Counted from the first letter of the stretch, positions 49,487 to 58,970 are shown. The stretch is DNA of 64,000 nt from an uncultured Prevotella sp. (GCA_900543975.1 UQTI01000005.1:3894-67893), one strand, 5' to 3'. Translations and numbers: made by a program. The notes: generated from the letters alone by a model not told the origin.

Positions 49487-51712
49487 TTAAGCATACGAGT
49501 GCATGCCGCTGAGAAAATAGTTTACACCGAAATAGGTCATCAACACGCTGAGGAAGGCCAGTAATATGTAGATGTGCATGTGCTGCGCCTTCCTCAGCCA
49601 TTTTATGTCGGCATGAAGAGGGGCAGAATAGATAAGCATCGTTATAAGAGCCCAGGTTTCTTTCGAGTCCCAGCTCCAGTAGCGTCCCCAACTTACGTTT
49701 GCCCAGATGGCGCCGATGAAGATGCCGATGGCAATGAGCGCCACGGCAGGGTAGAGCAGAAACTGTGAGAGGGCGGCAAGCTGTTGCTCCTTCTCCTCCT
49801 GCTTGCGGTGGTGGGCAATGAGACCTTGCAGACCGATGAGTGCCGTCAGTCCGAACAGGGCATAGGAGAACATGATGACCATGACGTGGACCGAGAGAAG
49901 CGGCGACTGCAACACAGGCATGAGTTGCGTTATTTGCGGATTGCCGTCGGTTATCATTGCCACGAGCAAGGCAAACGAGGAGAGCAACGGACCGAACTGC
50001 TTGACGGGCAGGAAACGTTTCTGCATGACGAGGGTGACGATGAGCGTTGCCCACGCCATAAACTGCATGGTCTCGTAACCGTTTGACATGGGCAGATGGC
50101 CCGACACAAACCAGCGCAGGGCAAGCAACAGGGTGGTGTGTATGAGCATAACCCATGTGAGCACGCTGCTCACGAGGCGCGTCTTCTTCTGTTTCCCGTT
50201 GTTGAGGCTAAGCGTCGACACGATGGCAAGCACCAGCGAGAGGGTTAGATAAAGCATGACGGGTAGGCGTTGGGCGTTTGTCTTGTTGTAAAAGGTTTCG
50301 GTGTAGATGCGAAACTTTGTCGGCACGACCGCCTTGCCCCTAACATGCTGGTAGCTGTAAATTTTCTTTGCTATCTCCTCGGCACGGGCTTTGTCGCCCG
50401 TTATGATGCTCTCGGCAAGATAGTCCATCGACTTTTTTATAAACACCAGTTCCTTTTCGTCGAGCTTTAGGTTGCCGAGCGGCTGACCCGGCGCAAACCA
50501 TTGCATGTGACCCTGCTTGCCGGCATAAGGAAACATCTTAAGCATCTCGCCGCCATAAAGCATGCGTATGATGTTAAACTTCTCGTCGGCATCGCGCAGC
50601 TGCTTCTGTAGCTTTGTGTCGCCGTCTTTATAGGCTTTCTTCAGCGGGGCATCGAGTTTATAATTGTTGTAGTTGTCCCAGAAATCGTCAAACGAAGCCC
50701 ATTTGCCGTTGATGCCGAGAAGCTCTTGTGCTTTCTTTTCTTTTATCTCTATCATCTTCACCGTTTCCCAGTAGGGCACGTCGAAGATCCATCCTGCAAA
50801 CACCTGGTTTGAGGAGAGACCATCCCATGTAGGCTTGCCGCAGAGCTTTGTTACGAAGCTTGTGGCAACGGTGTTTATGGGGGTGATGCGGCTGTTGTAA
50901 AGCACGCATATCTTGCCGAAGTCGTCGGCAATGTCGCCATCAATCTTCACCATCTCCTGTGCGTTAGCCGATGTTGCGAACGACGAAACGGCAAGGAGCG
51001 CTGTTACAGCCCATGCCTTTGCGCCTTGCAGAGAGAGCGCTTTACGGTAGAGATGGCGTATTCTTGTTTTCTTGCTGACCATTGTTGCGATGAGCGATAT
51101 GAAGAGCAGGGCGTAGCCCGTGTATGTTATGCCTATGCCCCACGGGTCATGATAGACGCCGAGCGTGGTGCCTTGCATGTCGCTGTCGTAGCCCGACTGT
51201 ATGAAGCGGTAGCCGTTGAAGCTGCCAATGTTGTTCATCGATACTTTTATTTCTTGGGTGTTGGCTGTGAGCATGGTTACATAGTCCATCGGCGCATCTG
51301 TGCCAGGATAGTTTACCACATTGAAGTTTTTGAGCGATACCTCGAATCCGAGTTCTTTTGTTTTTCCCTCTTCATCTTTCATTGTGCTTGTCGTTTCGTT
51401 TTGGCGCAGATGTATGGTTCCGCTTTCAGCCATGTTCCATGAGGTAAAGGCGCCGAGCAGAATGACCAGAAACGATGCGTGTACCATCAGCACGCTGGTG
51501 CTGATGTTGCTTTTGTTTTTGTTTTTGCGCAGCACTATGTAGACAGCGGCGACCACGGCAAGGGCTGCCCATAGCACAACAAACCACGCCGAGGTGTAGA
51601 TGTGTTGCCTGACAAAGGCCGTGCCTTTGCTGCTTTCCACTATTGTTGCTGTAATAAGAATAAGAATGATTGCCGTTGCCACAACGAGAATCAAGTTCTT
51701 CAGATGTTTCAT
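49487..51712 (-). CDS. Fused ResB/CcsA cytochrome c assembly protein
   Basis: 741 residues. N-terminal ResB-like region with membrane helices at ~5-24, 40-62, 72-95 and 190-212 and a long periplasmic part. The CcsA region (~505-740) has at least eight helices and the haem-handling tryptophan-rich motif WANVSWGRYWSWDSKETWAL. System II assembly: haem delivered to the periplasm and ligated to CxxCH sites. It directly follows a di-haem cytochrome gene on the same strand, its likely client, although a hairpin at 51779-51817 separates them. The internal periplasmic domain contains FATSANAQE, a signal-peptide-like stretch after the fourth helix. Confidence 0.93.
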   Translation of the reverse strand: MKHLKNLILVVATAIILILITATIVESSKGTAFVRQHIYTSAWFVVLWAALAVVAAVYIVLRKNKNKSNISTSVLMVHASFLVILLGAFTSWNMAESGTIHLRQNETTSTMKDEEGKTKELGFEVSLKNFNVVNYPGTDAPMDYVTMLTANTQEIKVSMNNIGSFNGYRFIQSGYDSDMQGTTLGVYHDPWGIGITYTGYALLFISLIATMVSKKTRIRHLYRKALSLQGAKAWAVTALLAVSSFATSANAQEMVKIDGDIADDFGKICVLYNSRITPINTVATSFVTKLCGKPTWDGLSSNQVFAGWIFDVPYWETVKMIEIKEKKAQELLGINGKWASFDDFWDNYNNYKLDAPLKKAYKDGDTKLQKQLRDADEKFNIIRMLYGGEMLKMFPYAGKQGHMQWFAPGQPLGNLKLDEKELVFIKKSMDYLAESIITGDKARAEEIAKKIYSYQHVRGKAVVPTKFRIYTETFYNKTNAQRLPVMLYLTLSLVLAIVSTLSLNNGKQKKTRLVSSVLTWVMLIHTTLLLALRWFVSGHLPMSNGYETMQFMAWATLIVTLVMQKRFLPVKQFGPLLSSFALLVAMITDGNPQITQLMPVLQSPLLSVHVMVIMFSYALFGLTALIGLQGLIAHHRKQEEKEQQLAALSQFLLYPAVALIAIGIFIGAIWANVSWGRYWSWDSKETWALITMLIYSAPLHADIKWLRKAQHMHIYILLAFLSVLMTYFGVNYFLSGMHSYA

Positions 51713-51778
51713 TTTTCTTGAGGGTTGAAAAAGGGTGTGTAGCTTCCTTTTATGTTGCTTGTCTGAAATTGTAAAAGT

Positions 51779-51817
51779 CGCACACAGCCTTGTGGGTTTA
51801 ACACAAGGCCGTGTGCG
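51779..51817 (-). terminator. Hairpin between the di-haem cytochrome and ccsBA-like genes
   Basis: Stem CGCACACAGCCTTGTG / CACAAGGCCGTGTGCG, 16 bp with one mismatch. On the minus strand only a short T-tract follows, so it may attenuate rather than end transcription into the downstream gene. Confidence 0.65.
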
Positions 51818-51855
51818 GCTGATTTTTTCAATATATTAATCGACAGAACCGACCA

Positions 51856-53529
51856 TTAAATTGACTCAACAAAGAAGATGATGTTGTTGCGCTCTTCCTT
51901 GGTCAGCTTGCGGAATTTCTCAATGGCGAAGCGGGCGTCGCTCTTGGCGTTGCCATGCCACATGATTGCCTCCATGGTGTTGCGTGCGCGGCAGTCGTGC
52001 AGACGGTCTTCGGCACCTGTGCAGAGCTTTGACAGGCCACGGCCCCAGAGCGGTGTGGTGCGACACCATCCTGTGCGTATGTCGTTCTCCATGAACAGAC
52101 GATGCTGCACAAAGTCGGTGTAGGGCCATATCTTCTGGTGCGGATAGCGAGGCATGTCGCTGTTGGTGAAGATGCCGTTCGGGTCCTGAATGTTGTCGTC
52201 GCCAGTGGTCCATGACGGGCGGTGACAGTTGGCGCAACCAATCTCCTTAAAGAGTTTCATGCCCTGCTTAAAGCGGTCGGTGGTGGTGTTGCGGGCAGCA
52301 GGTACAGCCAGTCCGCGGTGCCAGATCATGAAGTTCTTATACTGCGAGCTCGACATCTCGGGGTCCAGATCTTTCGCCATCAGATAGTTGTAGATGTTCT
52401 GCTTCACATCGGCTGTGTGCCATGAGGGATGCGCGTTGTTCGGGTCTATGCTCTTGATATATTCGGGGAAGCCTGCCTGAACGTCGGGATCTTCCATTGA
52501 CGACTTGGCGTAGATGGTGCCGTCAAGGCTCAGGTAGTGGTAACGGCGGTCGGGACGTGTCACGTTCGTGATGTTCCAGATGGCGTTGGCACCTGCTGCG
52601 TCGAGGATTGGTCCGCGGCTCATGGCGTAGGTGTAGCGGCGCACATATTTCTTCTTGTCGCCAGCGTTGTTCACATAGTAGCTTACCCACTCGTTCGTGT
52701 TCTGGTCCCAATAAGCGGGGTTCAGGGCGTTGGTCTTGCCTACAGAGTTGAAGTAGGCGCTCTGACGCTTCCATTCGGCTGTGATCGAGTCGTCAGGAAT
52801 GGCATCGGTCAGACCTGTGCCATAGATGCCGATGGTCGACTCCAGACGCACGCCAATCTCGCTGGCCACCTGGTCAGAGGGTATAACCACCATCTTTCCG
52901 TCGCGCTTAACCGTTACGGGCGAATAGTAGGCATCGGCAGGAATGGTTACCTCAGGATAGCTGAGCGAATAGCTCTCTCCATCGGGGAACTTGTTGCCCC
53001 ATTCGTCGGTATAGTCCTTCCATGTAATAACGATCTTGCTCTCGTCAATCTGTGGCTTGAACGGCTTTACTGCCTTGGTCTGAGGCATGCCTGCAACAGA
53101 ATAGATGTAGGCATTGGTCTTCTTGTCATACACCACGAGCAAGTAGCCGTTGCCGTCTTGGTCGGCGCGATAGGCATTCTGGCGTTTGCCATGGCCGTAG
53201 TTGGGGTGACAGTAAAGACATCCGCGGCGCACATAAACAGGACCCAGTCCGGCAAATGCATCGGTTGATGTGTTATAGTCTTTCTCGAAGAGCGACTCGC
53301 CAATCTGGAAGTTGAGCGACAAGCCAGCTTCGTCAACGGCAGCTGTTGCCTGACGGTAAGCGTAGGCCGACTTAATGTTTGTTGTTCCAAGCTTTCCGCC
53401 AGCATAATACCACTCGCTGGGTGAGCCATACTCTGCCTCGGGAAGGTTGGTGTCGAGGGTGTCGTTGTCGGAACAAGCCGTGAATGCCAATGCCGACAGG
53501 AGCGCAGGAATAAAATAAACGTGTTTCAT
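51856..53529 (-). CDS. Di-haem cytochrome / DHOR-type oxidoreductase lipoprotein (DUF1111-like)
   Basis: 557 residues. Lipobox AFTACSDND (Cys 19). Two c-type haem sites, CLYCH (C104-H108) and CANCH (C432-H436), the second in a setting typical of the DHOR/DUF1111 family (KLFKEIGCANCHRP, then TPLWGRGLS and HDCRARN ... AIMWHG). Such proteins are often encoded with imelysin-type proteins in iron-uptake clusters and are thought to oxidise or reduce periplasmic substrates. It is transcribed with imelysin and barrel genes upstream, and the cytochrome assembly gene lies downstream. Electron donor and acceptor are unknown. Confidence 0.9.
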   Translation of the reverse strand: MKHVYFIPALLSALAFTACSDNDTLDTNLPEAEYGSPSEWYYAGGKLGTTNIKSAYAYRQATAAVDEAGLSLNFQIGESLFEKDYNTSTDAFAGLGPVYVRRGCLYCHPNYGHGKRQNAYRADQDGNGYLLVVYDKKTNAYIYSVAGMPQTKAVKPFKPQIDESKIVITWKDYTDEWGNKFPDGESYSLSYPEVTIPADAYYSPVTVKRDGKMVVIPSDQVASEIGVRLESTIGIYGTGLTDAIPDDSITAEWKRQSAYFNSVGKTNALNPAYWDQNTNEWVSYYVNNAGDKKKYVRRYTYAMSRGPILDAAGANAIWNITNVTRPDRRYHYLSLDGTIYAKSSMEDPDVQAGFPEYIKSIDPNNAHPSWHTADVKQNIYNYLMAKDLDPEMSSSQYKNFMIWHRGLAVPAARNTTTDRFKQGMKLFKEIGCANCHRPSWTTGDDNIQDPNGIFTNSDMPRYPHQKIWPYTDFVQHRLFMENDIRTGWCRTTPLWGRGLSKLCTGAEDRLHDCRARNTMEAIMWHGNAKSDARFAIEKFRKLTKEERNNIIFFVESI

Positions 53530-53640
53530 AATGTTTTTTTATTAGACATGAAAAGTTGGCGGATGCTTTTAGGGCAAACCGCCAACGGTTTTTCTTTTTT
53601 TATTGGTTCTTTTCCAAATGTGAACGTATGGTGCTTACGG

Positions 53641-54813
53641 TTAGTCGAGCAGATCGTTAAGAGCGTTCAACGACTCCTCCAGTCCGTCAAGAGCCTCCAT
53701 AGCATCCTTAGCGGTCTGATCGCTATAGAAGGACACAAAGGGCTTCTTCATGCCGGCAATCTTGCTCAGCGCGTTCTCAAGGTTGGTCATCACGTTCTCA
53801 GCGGCAGCCTTGGTCTTGCTGTTGTTCAGGCAGATGCCGATGAGCGACTTGGCGTTAGGTGTTTTGCCGTCAACGGTGCAGCCGCCATAAAGGGCGTGCT
53901 TTACAGACATGATGTTGTCGTAGAAGTCTTGAATTGAGTTATGGGCGTGAGGCGACTCGATGTAGTTGATGTCCTCGCCTGTTGCAGGAGCACCGATCTT
54001 TGAGTCGCGCACCTCACCAATGATGTCGTTAGCGCCAGCGATTATCTCTTTTGAAGCAAGCACCACGGTAGAATAGGTTGAACCGGCGTTGCCTGCGTTC
54101 TTGAAGTTGTTGCCGTAGTTGATGGCCGACTCAAACTCTACCTCGTCAAGCAGTTTCTGCTCGTCGGCAGAAACCTTACCACCCCAAGCCGAAACAAGCT
54201 TCAGCGAGCTGAGGTAAAGGTCTTGTGCGGCTGCCTTGGCAAAGTAGATCTCGTTGCTTGTCAGGTCGGCAAAGTGGCGTGCCTTGCCGTCGCGGAAGAT
54301 AAGATACTCTACAGCGTGGAAACCTGTAAGGTTCTGACCGTTAGTGATGGCATCGTTAATGTTGTTTGTTGCCAGCTCGTTGTCTTCACCTTCGCCGCCC
54401 AGCTGCAGGTCTTTGTAGAGCTTCATGTAGCTCTCAAACTGCTTCTTGTCAAACGGCCATGTGTCGGTATGGGGGTCGATGGCATAGTCGCCGGCAGCAC
54501 CAAAGAGGAATGCCTCAGAAAACTCCCACCATTTGCGCGACAGCTTCCATGTTTCGCAAGCCTTCTGTACGCCAGCATCGTTGCTCATGGCGTTGATGTC
54601 GGCTACAAGCTGCTTGTTATAGTCGGCGAGGTTGCGGTATGTTGCTACAATGGTGTTGTCAACATAGCTTGAGTTAACCTCCTTCAGCACGCTTGTGTTG
54701 AAGGTTCCTGCGTCGTCATCGTCGCCGCCATTGTCGCTGCTACAGCTTGTGAAGCCCATTGTGAAAGTCAATGCGGCTGCAAACATCATCGAATACTTAA
54801 AGATCTTGTTCAT
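53641..54813 (-). CDS. Imelysin-family (M75) lipoprotein, EfeO-like
   Basis: 390 residues from the ATG at 54813 (MNKIFKYSMMFAAALTFTMGFTSCSS, lipobox Cys 24). An in-frame extension to 54882 is highly charged and is rejected. The imelysin GxHxxE motif is present as GFHAVE (G164, H166, E169), the likely metal site, in an otherwise helical domain. M75 proteins take part in ferrous or ferric iron uptake; proteolysis is not generally shown. It is 75 nt downstream of the outer-membrane barrel and 111 nt upstream of the di-haem gene. Confidence 0.93.
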   Translation of the reverse strand: MNKIFKYSMMFAAALTFTMGFTSCSSDNGGDDDDAGTFNTSVLKEVNSSYVDNTIVATYRNLADYNKQLVADINAMSNDAGVQKACETWKLSRKWWEFSEAFLFGAAGDYAIDPHTDTWPFDKKQFESYMKLYKDLQLGGEGEDNELATNNINDAITNGQNLTGFHAVEYLIFRDGKARHFADLTSNEIYFAKAAAQDLYLSSLKLVSAWGGKVSADEQKLLDEVEFESAINYGNNFKNAGNAGSTYSTVVLASKEIIAGANDIIGEVRDSKIGAPATGEDINYIESPHAHNSIQDFYDNIMSVKHALYGGCTVDGKTPNAKSLIGICLNNSKTKAAAENVMTNLENALSKIAGMKKPFVSFYSDQTAKDAMEALDGLEESLNALNDLLD

Positions 54814-54888
54814 TTTTTTTCTTCTGTTTTTATTTTTATTACTAAGTATTTGTTCTCTTTCTTTCCTATTTTTCCCTTTCATCTGCCG

Positions 54889-56286
54889 TTACTTCAGAAA
54901 CCATCCGTAGTAGGTGATGCCCAACGACACGCTCGGCTCATCGTTAAAGCCGTGGCTGAGGAAACGCTTGCCATATTCGCCCTTGATGATAATCTGCTTT
55001 ATGGGCGAATAGTTCACACCCACAGCCATTCTCTTCACGTGGTCATATTTGTAAGCCACCTTTTTGTTGCCGGCAGCATAGGTGTTATAGTCTTCATAGC
55101 GGCCGAAGAGATAGAGCTTCTGCTTGTCGCACAGGCTGCTTATCTGTGAGAAGATGTTATAGCCTGCCTCAAGACCCACGGCGTAAGCGTTGCTTGCTAT
55201 GGGCGAGTGTTTTGAAGGAGAGCCGTCTTGCTGTGTGTGCTTGGGGAAGGCGTTCATGAAGGTCGTCATCTTGGCTGCATCGTCAAGATGCGAGTAGGTG
55301 GCGTTGCCTCGAACAATCCAGTTCCAGCGGTTCATCTCAAAACCGAAGCTTCCTATGGCCAACGCGCCATGCACCTTGTCGTATGAGGCGCTTGCCTTGC
55401 GCTCGGTGTTCTTGAAGGTGTAGCCGTAATAGCCGCTGAGGCTGAGGCGCACGCCGGGGATTGAATAGTTGTCGATGCGTGCAGCGCCTGCATACACGTT
55501 GCCGAGCTTATATTCGTAAGGACTGGTTGCGCCATAATGAACATAGCAGTTGTGGCCGAAGCGCTCGGCATCAAGGCCAGATGTAAAGATGGCCTCGTAG
55601 CGCCAGTCGCTCACACGGCCCCACAGCGACACACCAACTTGATGCCATGTGTTGGGCAACATCTTGGCTTCGCCTTCTGAACGATATACTGAGAAGAAAT
55701 TGTTAGGCATGTGGTAGGCGTTGATCTCGCCTACGGGAATGATAATTTCGCCGGCCTTGATGTTAAACTTGCCGCCGGCAAAGGCTTTGTTTATCCAGAA
55801 CTGCTCCAGCGCAACCTCGCCGCCACGTTCTGTCTCTGCCTCATATTCGCCGCTTTCGTCGGCATCAATCTCTACGGCGCTCTCTGTGCCGCCGTGCTCA
55901 AACTCTATCTCCATGCCCATCGTCCATCCGTGGCCGAAGTCGTAGCCGAGGTTCAGGGTAACGTGTGGCAGGTCGAAGCGTCCGTGGCTGGGGTCGTTCT
56001 TGTAGGTGTCGGGGTCGCGGTAGCGGTTGAAATGCTGACTGTAGAAGTTTCGGCTTGTCACCGCCTCGCCATATCCGCCGATCGAAAGGCGCGACAGGGC
56101 TTTGGCAACCTGTGCCTGACGGTCGTCGTTGTCGCTCTTGCTCTCTGTCTTAAGATTCTCTTTTACCTTAGCTCCGTTTTCTGCAACGCTGGTCTTTGCC
56201 TTGTCAGCGTCCTCAACATCTTCTGCCAAGGCTGGCGTTGTGAGTGCGCAAGAAAGGAGACCTAATAACAATAAATTCTTGTTCAT
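54889..56286 (-). CDS. Outer-membrane beta-barrel protein of the iron-type cluster
   Basis: 465 residues. Signal peptide to ~residue 22 (TTPALAED), a ~50-residue charged stretch, then repeated amphipathic strands with aromatic girdles (LPHVTLNLGYDFGHGWTMGMEIEFEHGG, GVSLWGRVSDWRYEAIFTSG) and a C-terminal ITYYGWFLK. OprP/porin-like, no TonB plug. It is the first gene of a cluster with imelysin and di-haem cytochrome and may let iron complexes through the outer membrane. It carries the conserved leader element upstream and its own promoter. Confidence 0.85.
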   Translation of the reverse strand: MNKNLLLLGLLSCALTTPALAEDVEDADKAKTSVAENGAKVKENLKTESKSDNDDRQAQVAKALSRLSIGGYGEAVTSRNFYSQHFNRYRDPDTYKNDPSHGRFDLPHVTLNLGYDFGHGWTMGMEIEFEHGGTESAVEIDADESGEYEAETERGGEVALEQFWINKAFAGGKFNIKAGEIIIPVGEINAYHMPNNFFSVYRSEGEAKMLPNTWHQVGVSLWGRVSDWRYEAIFTSGLDAERFGHNCYVHYGATSPYEYKLGNVYAGAARIDNYSIPGVRLSLSGYYGYTFKNTERKASASYDKVHGALAIGSFGFEMNRWNWIVRGNATYSHLDDAAKMTTFMNAFPKHTQQDGSPSKHSPIASNAYAVGLEAGYNIFSQISSLCDKQKLYLFGRYEDYNTYAAGNKKVAYKYDHVKRMAVGVNYSPIKQIIIKGEYGKRFLSHGFNDEPSVSLGITYYGWFLK

Positions 56287-56372
56287 ATCTTGTTTTTGCT
56301 TTTATTTCGGTGTCTTTGCTATTGTTCCTGAAATCAACATTTGCCTTTCTAAAATGCTTCTGTTTCATAGAT

Positions 56373-56433
56373 CCTTTTCTCGCCATGGCAGAACCAAAGA
56401 TAGTTTTTTCTGCTCATCTGGCTTAACGAAAAG
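56373..56433 (-). promoter_or_regulatory. Conserved two-block leader element, copy 2
   Basis: Minus strand. Same 24-nt and 17-nt blocks as at 41922-41981, separated by 19 unrelated bases. It begins about 21 nt after the -7 box and ends 87 nt before the start codon (19 and 75 nt in copy 1). The second block opens a peptide MARKGSMK that is not in frame with the gene and overlaps its start. Confidence 0.75.
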
Positions 56434-56453
56434 AAGCGTCTTTTTTTACGTTG

Positions 56454-56484
56454 CAAAAGTATAAAGTTTTGAAAAGTAACGCAA
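56454..56484 (-). promoter_or_regulatory. Promoter of the iron-type cluster
   Basis: On the minus strand, TTG (56484-56482), exactly 20 nt, then TACTTTTG (56461-56454). Confidence 0.78.
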
Positions 56485-56642
56485 TACTCACTTTTTATGA
56501 AATTTTAAAGATATTTCGGTTAAATGAGTGTCAAAAGGCTCTTCGTTTACCTATATTTGGGTATTACCAAGCAGAAACAAGTGGGCTTTTCATGGCTGAA
56601 AGTAGGTGATTTTTAGCGTCACTTAACAGTTTAGTGAAAGAA

Positions 56643-56687
56643 AAAAGAGCTTTTGATGCGTTGGCTTACGACATCAAAAGCTCTTTT
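56643..56687 (-). terminator. Terminator of the alpha/beta hydrolase gene
   Basis: Perfect 16-bp stem AAAAGAGCTTTTGATG / CATCAAAAGCTCTTTT. A nearly identical stem is found at 60511-60552. Confidence 0.85.
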
Positions 56688-56720
56688 GGCTGTTTTGAAA
56701 GGTTTAGAACCGCAGAATCC

Positions 56721-57524
56721 TTACTTGTTCTTTATTGTTTGCAACAGGATGTGGAAGGCAGGATGGCACATGTCGACATGGTTGTGGCCGTCAATCTTGT
56801 ACAGGCTTGTGGCTTTGTGCCCACAGAGCTTCATCATGCGCCACATATAAGCGTTCTCTTCATAGCGTCCGAACAGCTCGGTTTCGGCATCGCCCGTTAT
56901 AAGTACGAGTGGAGGACAGTTGGGGCGCACATGGTAGAGAGGTGCGAAGCGGTCGACGAGTGGTTGCAGATTGCCGATGCCGTTCATGTCGCGATAGGCG
57001 AAATGACTGATCATCTGTCCGCTGAAGGGCACAAGGGCTTTTATGCTGTCTGCATCGACACCATAGCGTGTGAGCCATTGTTTGTCGAGGCCAAGCATCG
57101 TTGTGATGTAGCCACCGGCCGAATGGCCCGACACATAGATGCGCCGGATGTCGCCACCATAGTGTGCCACGTTCTTGAACACCCATGCCACGGCGGCCGC
57201 ACAATCGTCCAGACACTCGTCAATCTTTACCCGTGGCAGCAGACGATAGTTTACTGCCACAACGGTCAGCCCCTTCTCCTTCAGCTCATCGGGAACATAT
57301 TTTGAGCCGCCTGTCAGTCCGCCTCCATGAAACCATACCACCACGGGCGCCGTGCGTGCTGTGTCGTTATAGTAGACATCCAGACGGCAACGCTCAGCGA
57401 CATACTGGTCTGTCGATGTCTTGTAGGCAATGTTTTCTACGGTCTTATAGTGCGTCTTGTCGGCAGCTGATGTGTGCAAACCAAACAAGAGAAGCATTAA
57501 GAAAATTAATTTTATTGTTCTCAT
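56721..57524 (-). CDS. Secreted alpha/beta hydrolase (BD-FAE-like esterase)
   Basis: 267 residues. Signal peptide to ~20 (GLHTSAAD). Oxyanion motif VVWFHGGGLTGG, nucleophile Ser in VSGHSAGGYITTM, Asp in VLITGDAETEL and His in IDGHNHVDMCH complete the triad. This resembles bifunctional carbohydrate esterases (BD-FAE) and kynurenine formamidase-like hydrolases. A GH43 gene is divergent 205 nt away, which fits a plant-polysaccharide role. Substrate unproven. Confidence 0.84.
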   Translation of the reverse strand: MRTIKLIFLMLLLFGLHTSAADKTHYKTVENIAYKTSTDQYVAERCRLDVYYNDTARTAPVVVWFHGGGLTGGSKYVPDELKEKGLTVVAVNYRLLPRVKIDECLDDCAAAVAWVFKNVAHYGGDIRRIYVSGHSAGGYITTMLGLDKQWLTRYGVDADSIKALVPFSGQMISHFAYRDMNGIGNLQPLVDRFAPLYHVRPNCPPLVLITGDAETELFGRYEENAYMWRMMKLCGHKATSLYKIDGHNHVDMCHPAFHILLQTIKNK

Positions 57525-57563
57525 GATTGTGAAAATGATTTTTTGTGGTTGTGTTTAGCTATG

Positions 57564-57571
57564 CAAAGTTA
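57564..57571 (-). promoter_or_regulatory. -7 box of the alpha/beta hydrolase gene
   Basis: TAACTTTG on the minus strand, 40 nt before the start codon. No matching TTG at ideal spacing. Confidence 0.6.
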
Positions 57572-57688
57572 ATAAACAATGAGAAAATCTTTTTTCTTTA
57601 TCTTACAAAAAACATCGGGTTTAATGCTTTTGACCTGTTTCTTACATCTTTTGGCTTGTTTGTGTTAGCCGTTACTGGCTTTTATGCT

Positions 57689-57696
57689 TAATTTTG
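57689..57696 (+). promoter_or_regulatory. -7 box of the GH43 gene
   Basis: TAATTTTG, about 32 nt before the ATG at 57729. TTG candidates upstream are at non-ideal distances. Confidence 0.6.
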
Positions 57697-57728
57697 CCGA
57701 CAATTAAAAACTTAAAAAACGTACAATT

Positions 57729-58757
57729 ATGAAACTCATTACTGCATTCTTTCTATCTTTCGTCTTTTCGTCAACGGCTGTCGCGCAACCTTTGACACCG
57801 TTCCTCGGTGCTTCTATGACAGCCCGTCATGGCTCTTCTCTTGCCCCCATAACCCATGAAAAGCAGATAGCCTATGCCGACCCGACCATCGTGCGAGTAG
57901 GTTCAACCTTCTATCTCACGGGTACGGCCTACGAAAGACTTCAAGGATTTTCGGTGCTCAAATCGAAGGACCTGAAGACATGGACTCCCGTGGGACGGCT
58001 CCTCACAGAGGGCAAGCAGGTGTATGGCGACAAGGGGTTCTGGGCTCCACAGTTTTACAAAAACGGCAAGACATGGCAGCTGGCCTATACTGCAAACGAG
58101 CAGGTGGCGGTGGCTGAGGCGCCAAAACTCACGGGACCATACACCCAGAAGCAGGTCAAGCCCGTCGATGCGTCTGCCAAGAACATAGACCCCTTTGTCT
58201 TTACCGATGACGACGGCAAGTCGTATCTCTTCCATGTGAGGTTCAATAATGGCAACTTCATCTGGGTAGCCGCATACGACAAGAACACCCAGACCATAGA
58301 CCATAACACTCTCCAGCGCTGTCTTGACAACACGCAGGCATGGGAGAACACGACCGATTATCCGTCGGCACCGATCATGGAAGGTCCAACGGTCATCAAG
58401 CACAAGGGCAAGTATTATCTTTTCTATTCGGCCAACCATTTTATGAGCCGCGACTACGCCGTGGGCTATGCCGTTGCCGACTCGCCCCTCGGTCCGTGGA
58501 AGAAGCCCAACGACAATCGCATAATTCACCGTTCCACCGTAGGCGAGAACGGATCAGGACATGGCGATGTGTTTGACGACAGCAAGGGCAACATCTTTTA
58601 TGTTTATCATGTTCATCATTCTGACCATGCCGTCTCGCCGCGTCTCACCCGCATCATCCCTCTCCATTTTGTTCCGTCTGCCGATGGCTTTGACCGTGTG
58701 GAGGTGAAACGTGAAGAGGTCATCGTGCCGATAGTGAAAACGGGTGGGAAGAAATAA
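57729..58757 (+). CDS. Secreted GH43-family glycoside hydrolase
   Basis: 342 residues. Signal peptide to ~19 (STAVAQP). Five-bladed propeller with the GH43 catalytic residues in place: base Asp in IAYADPTIVR, pKa-modulating Asp in NIDPFVFTDDDG, and general acid Glu in IMEGPTVIKHKGKYYLFYSAN. Family activities include beta-xylosidase and alpha-L-arabinofuranosidase; which applies here cannot be told. It has no accessory domain. It is paired divergently with an alpha/beta esterase. Confidence 0.88.
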   Translation: MKLITAFFLSFVFSSTAVAQPLTPFLGASMTARHGSSLAPITHEKQIAYADPTIVRVGSTFYLTGTAYERLQGFSVLKSKDLKTWTPVGRLLTEGKQVYGDKGFWAPQFYKNGKTWQLAYTANEQVAVAEAPKLTGPYTQKQVKPVDASAKNIDPFVFTDDDGKSYLFHVRFNNGNFIWVAAYDKNTQTIDHNTLQRCLDNTQAWENTTDYPSAPIMEGPTVIKHKGKYYLFYSANHFMSRDYAVGYAVADSPLGPWKKPNDNRIIHRSTVGENGSGHGDVFDDSKGNIFYVYHVHHSDHAVSPRLTRIIPLHFVPSADGFDRVEVKREEVIVPIVKTGGKK

Positions 58758-58876
58758 CAACATCGCCTAATTTGATGGCTTTTCTACATGATATTTTTCA
58801 TGATTCTTTAAGATATTTTTCGATTTTTCGTTTAAACATTTGATATTTAATGGTTTGTGATAATTGTAAAGAAATC

Positions 58877-58970
58877 TGTGCACGTTTTTCAAGCGACTTT
58901 TGTTTAACTTGTGCACGTTTTTCAAGCGACTTTTTGTATGGCTCTGCCACTTTTTCAAGCGACTTTCTGT
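58877..58970. repeat. Three tandem copies of a ~33-bp intergenic unit
   Basis: Units of TGTGCACGTTTTTCAAGCGA (or TGCCACTTTTTCAAGCGA in the third) start near 58877, 58910 and 58945. The spacers are too short and similar for a CRISPR array. Confidence 0.75.

Noticed and set aside
46954..50156. Long minus-strand open frames opposite proA and argF'
   Set aside because: Antisense to well-recognised enzymes and spanning the gene border; no family resemblance.
54814..54882. N-terminal extension of the imelysin protein
   Set aside because: 23 highly charged residues ahead of a complete signal peptide and lipobox.
58877..58970. Possible CRISPR array
   Set aside because: Only three degenerate units with ~10-nt similar spacers and no cas genes.
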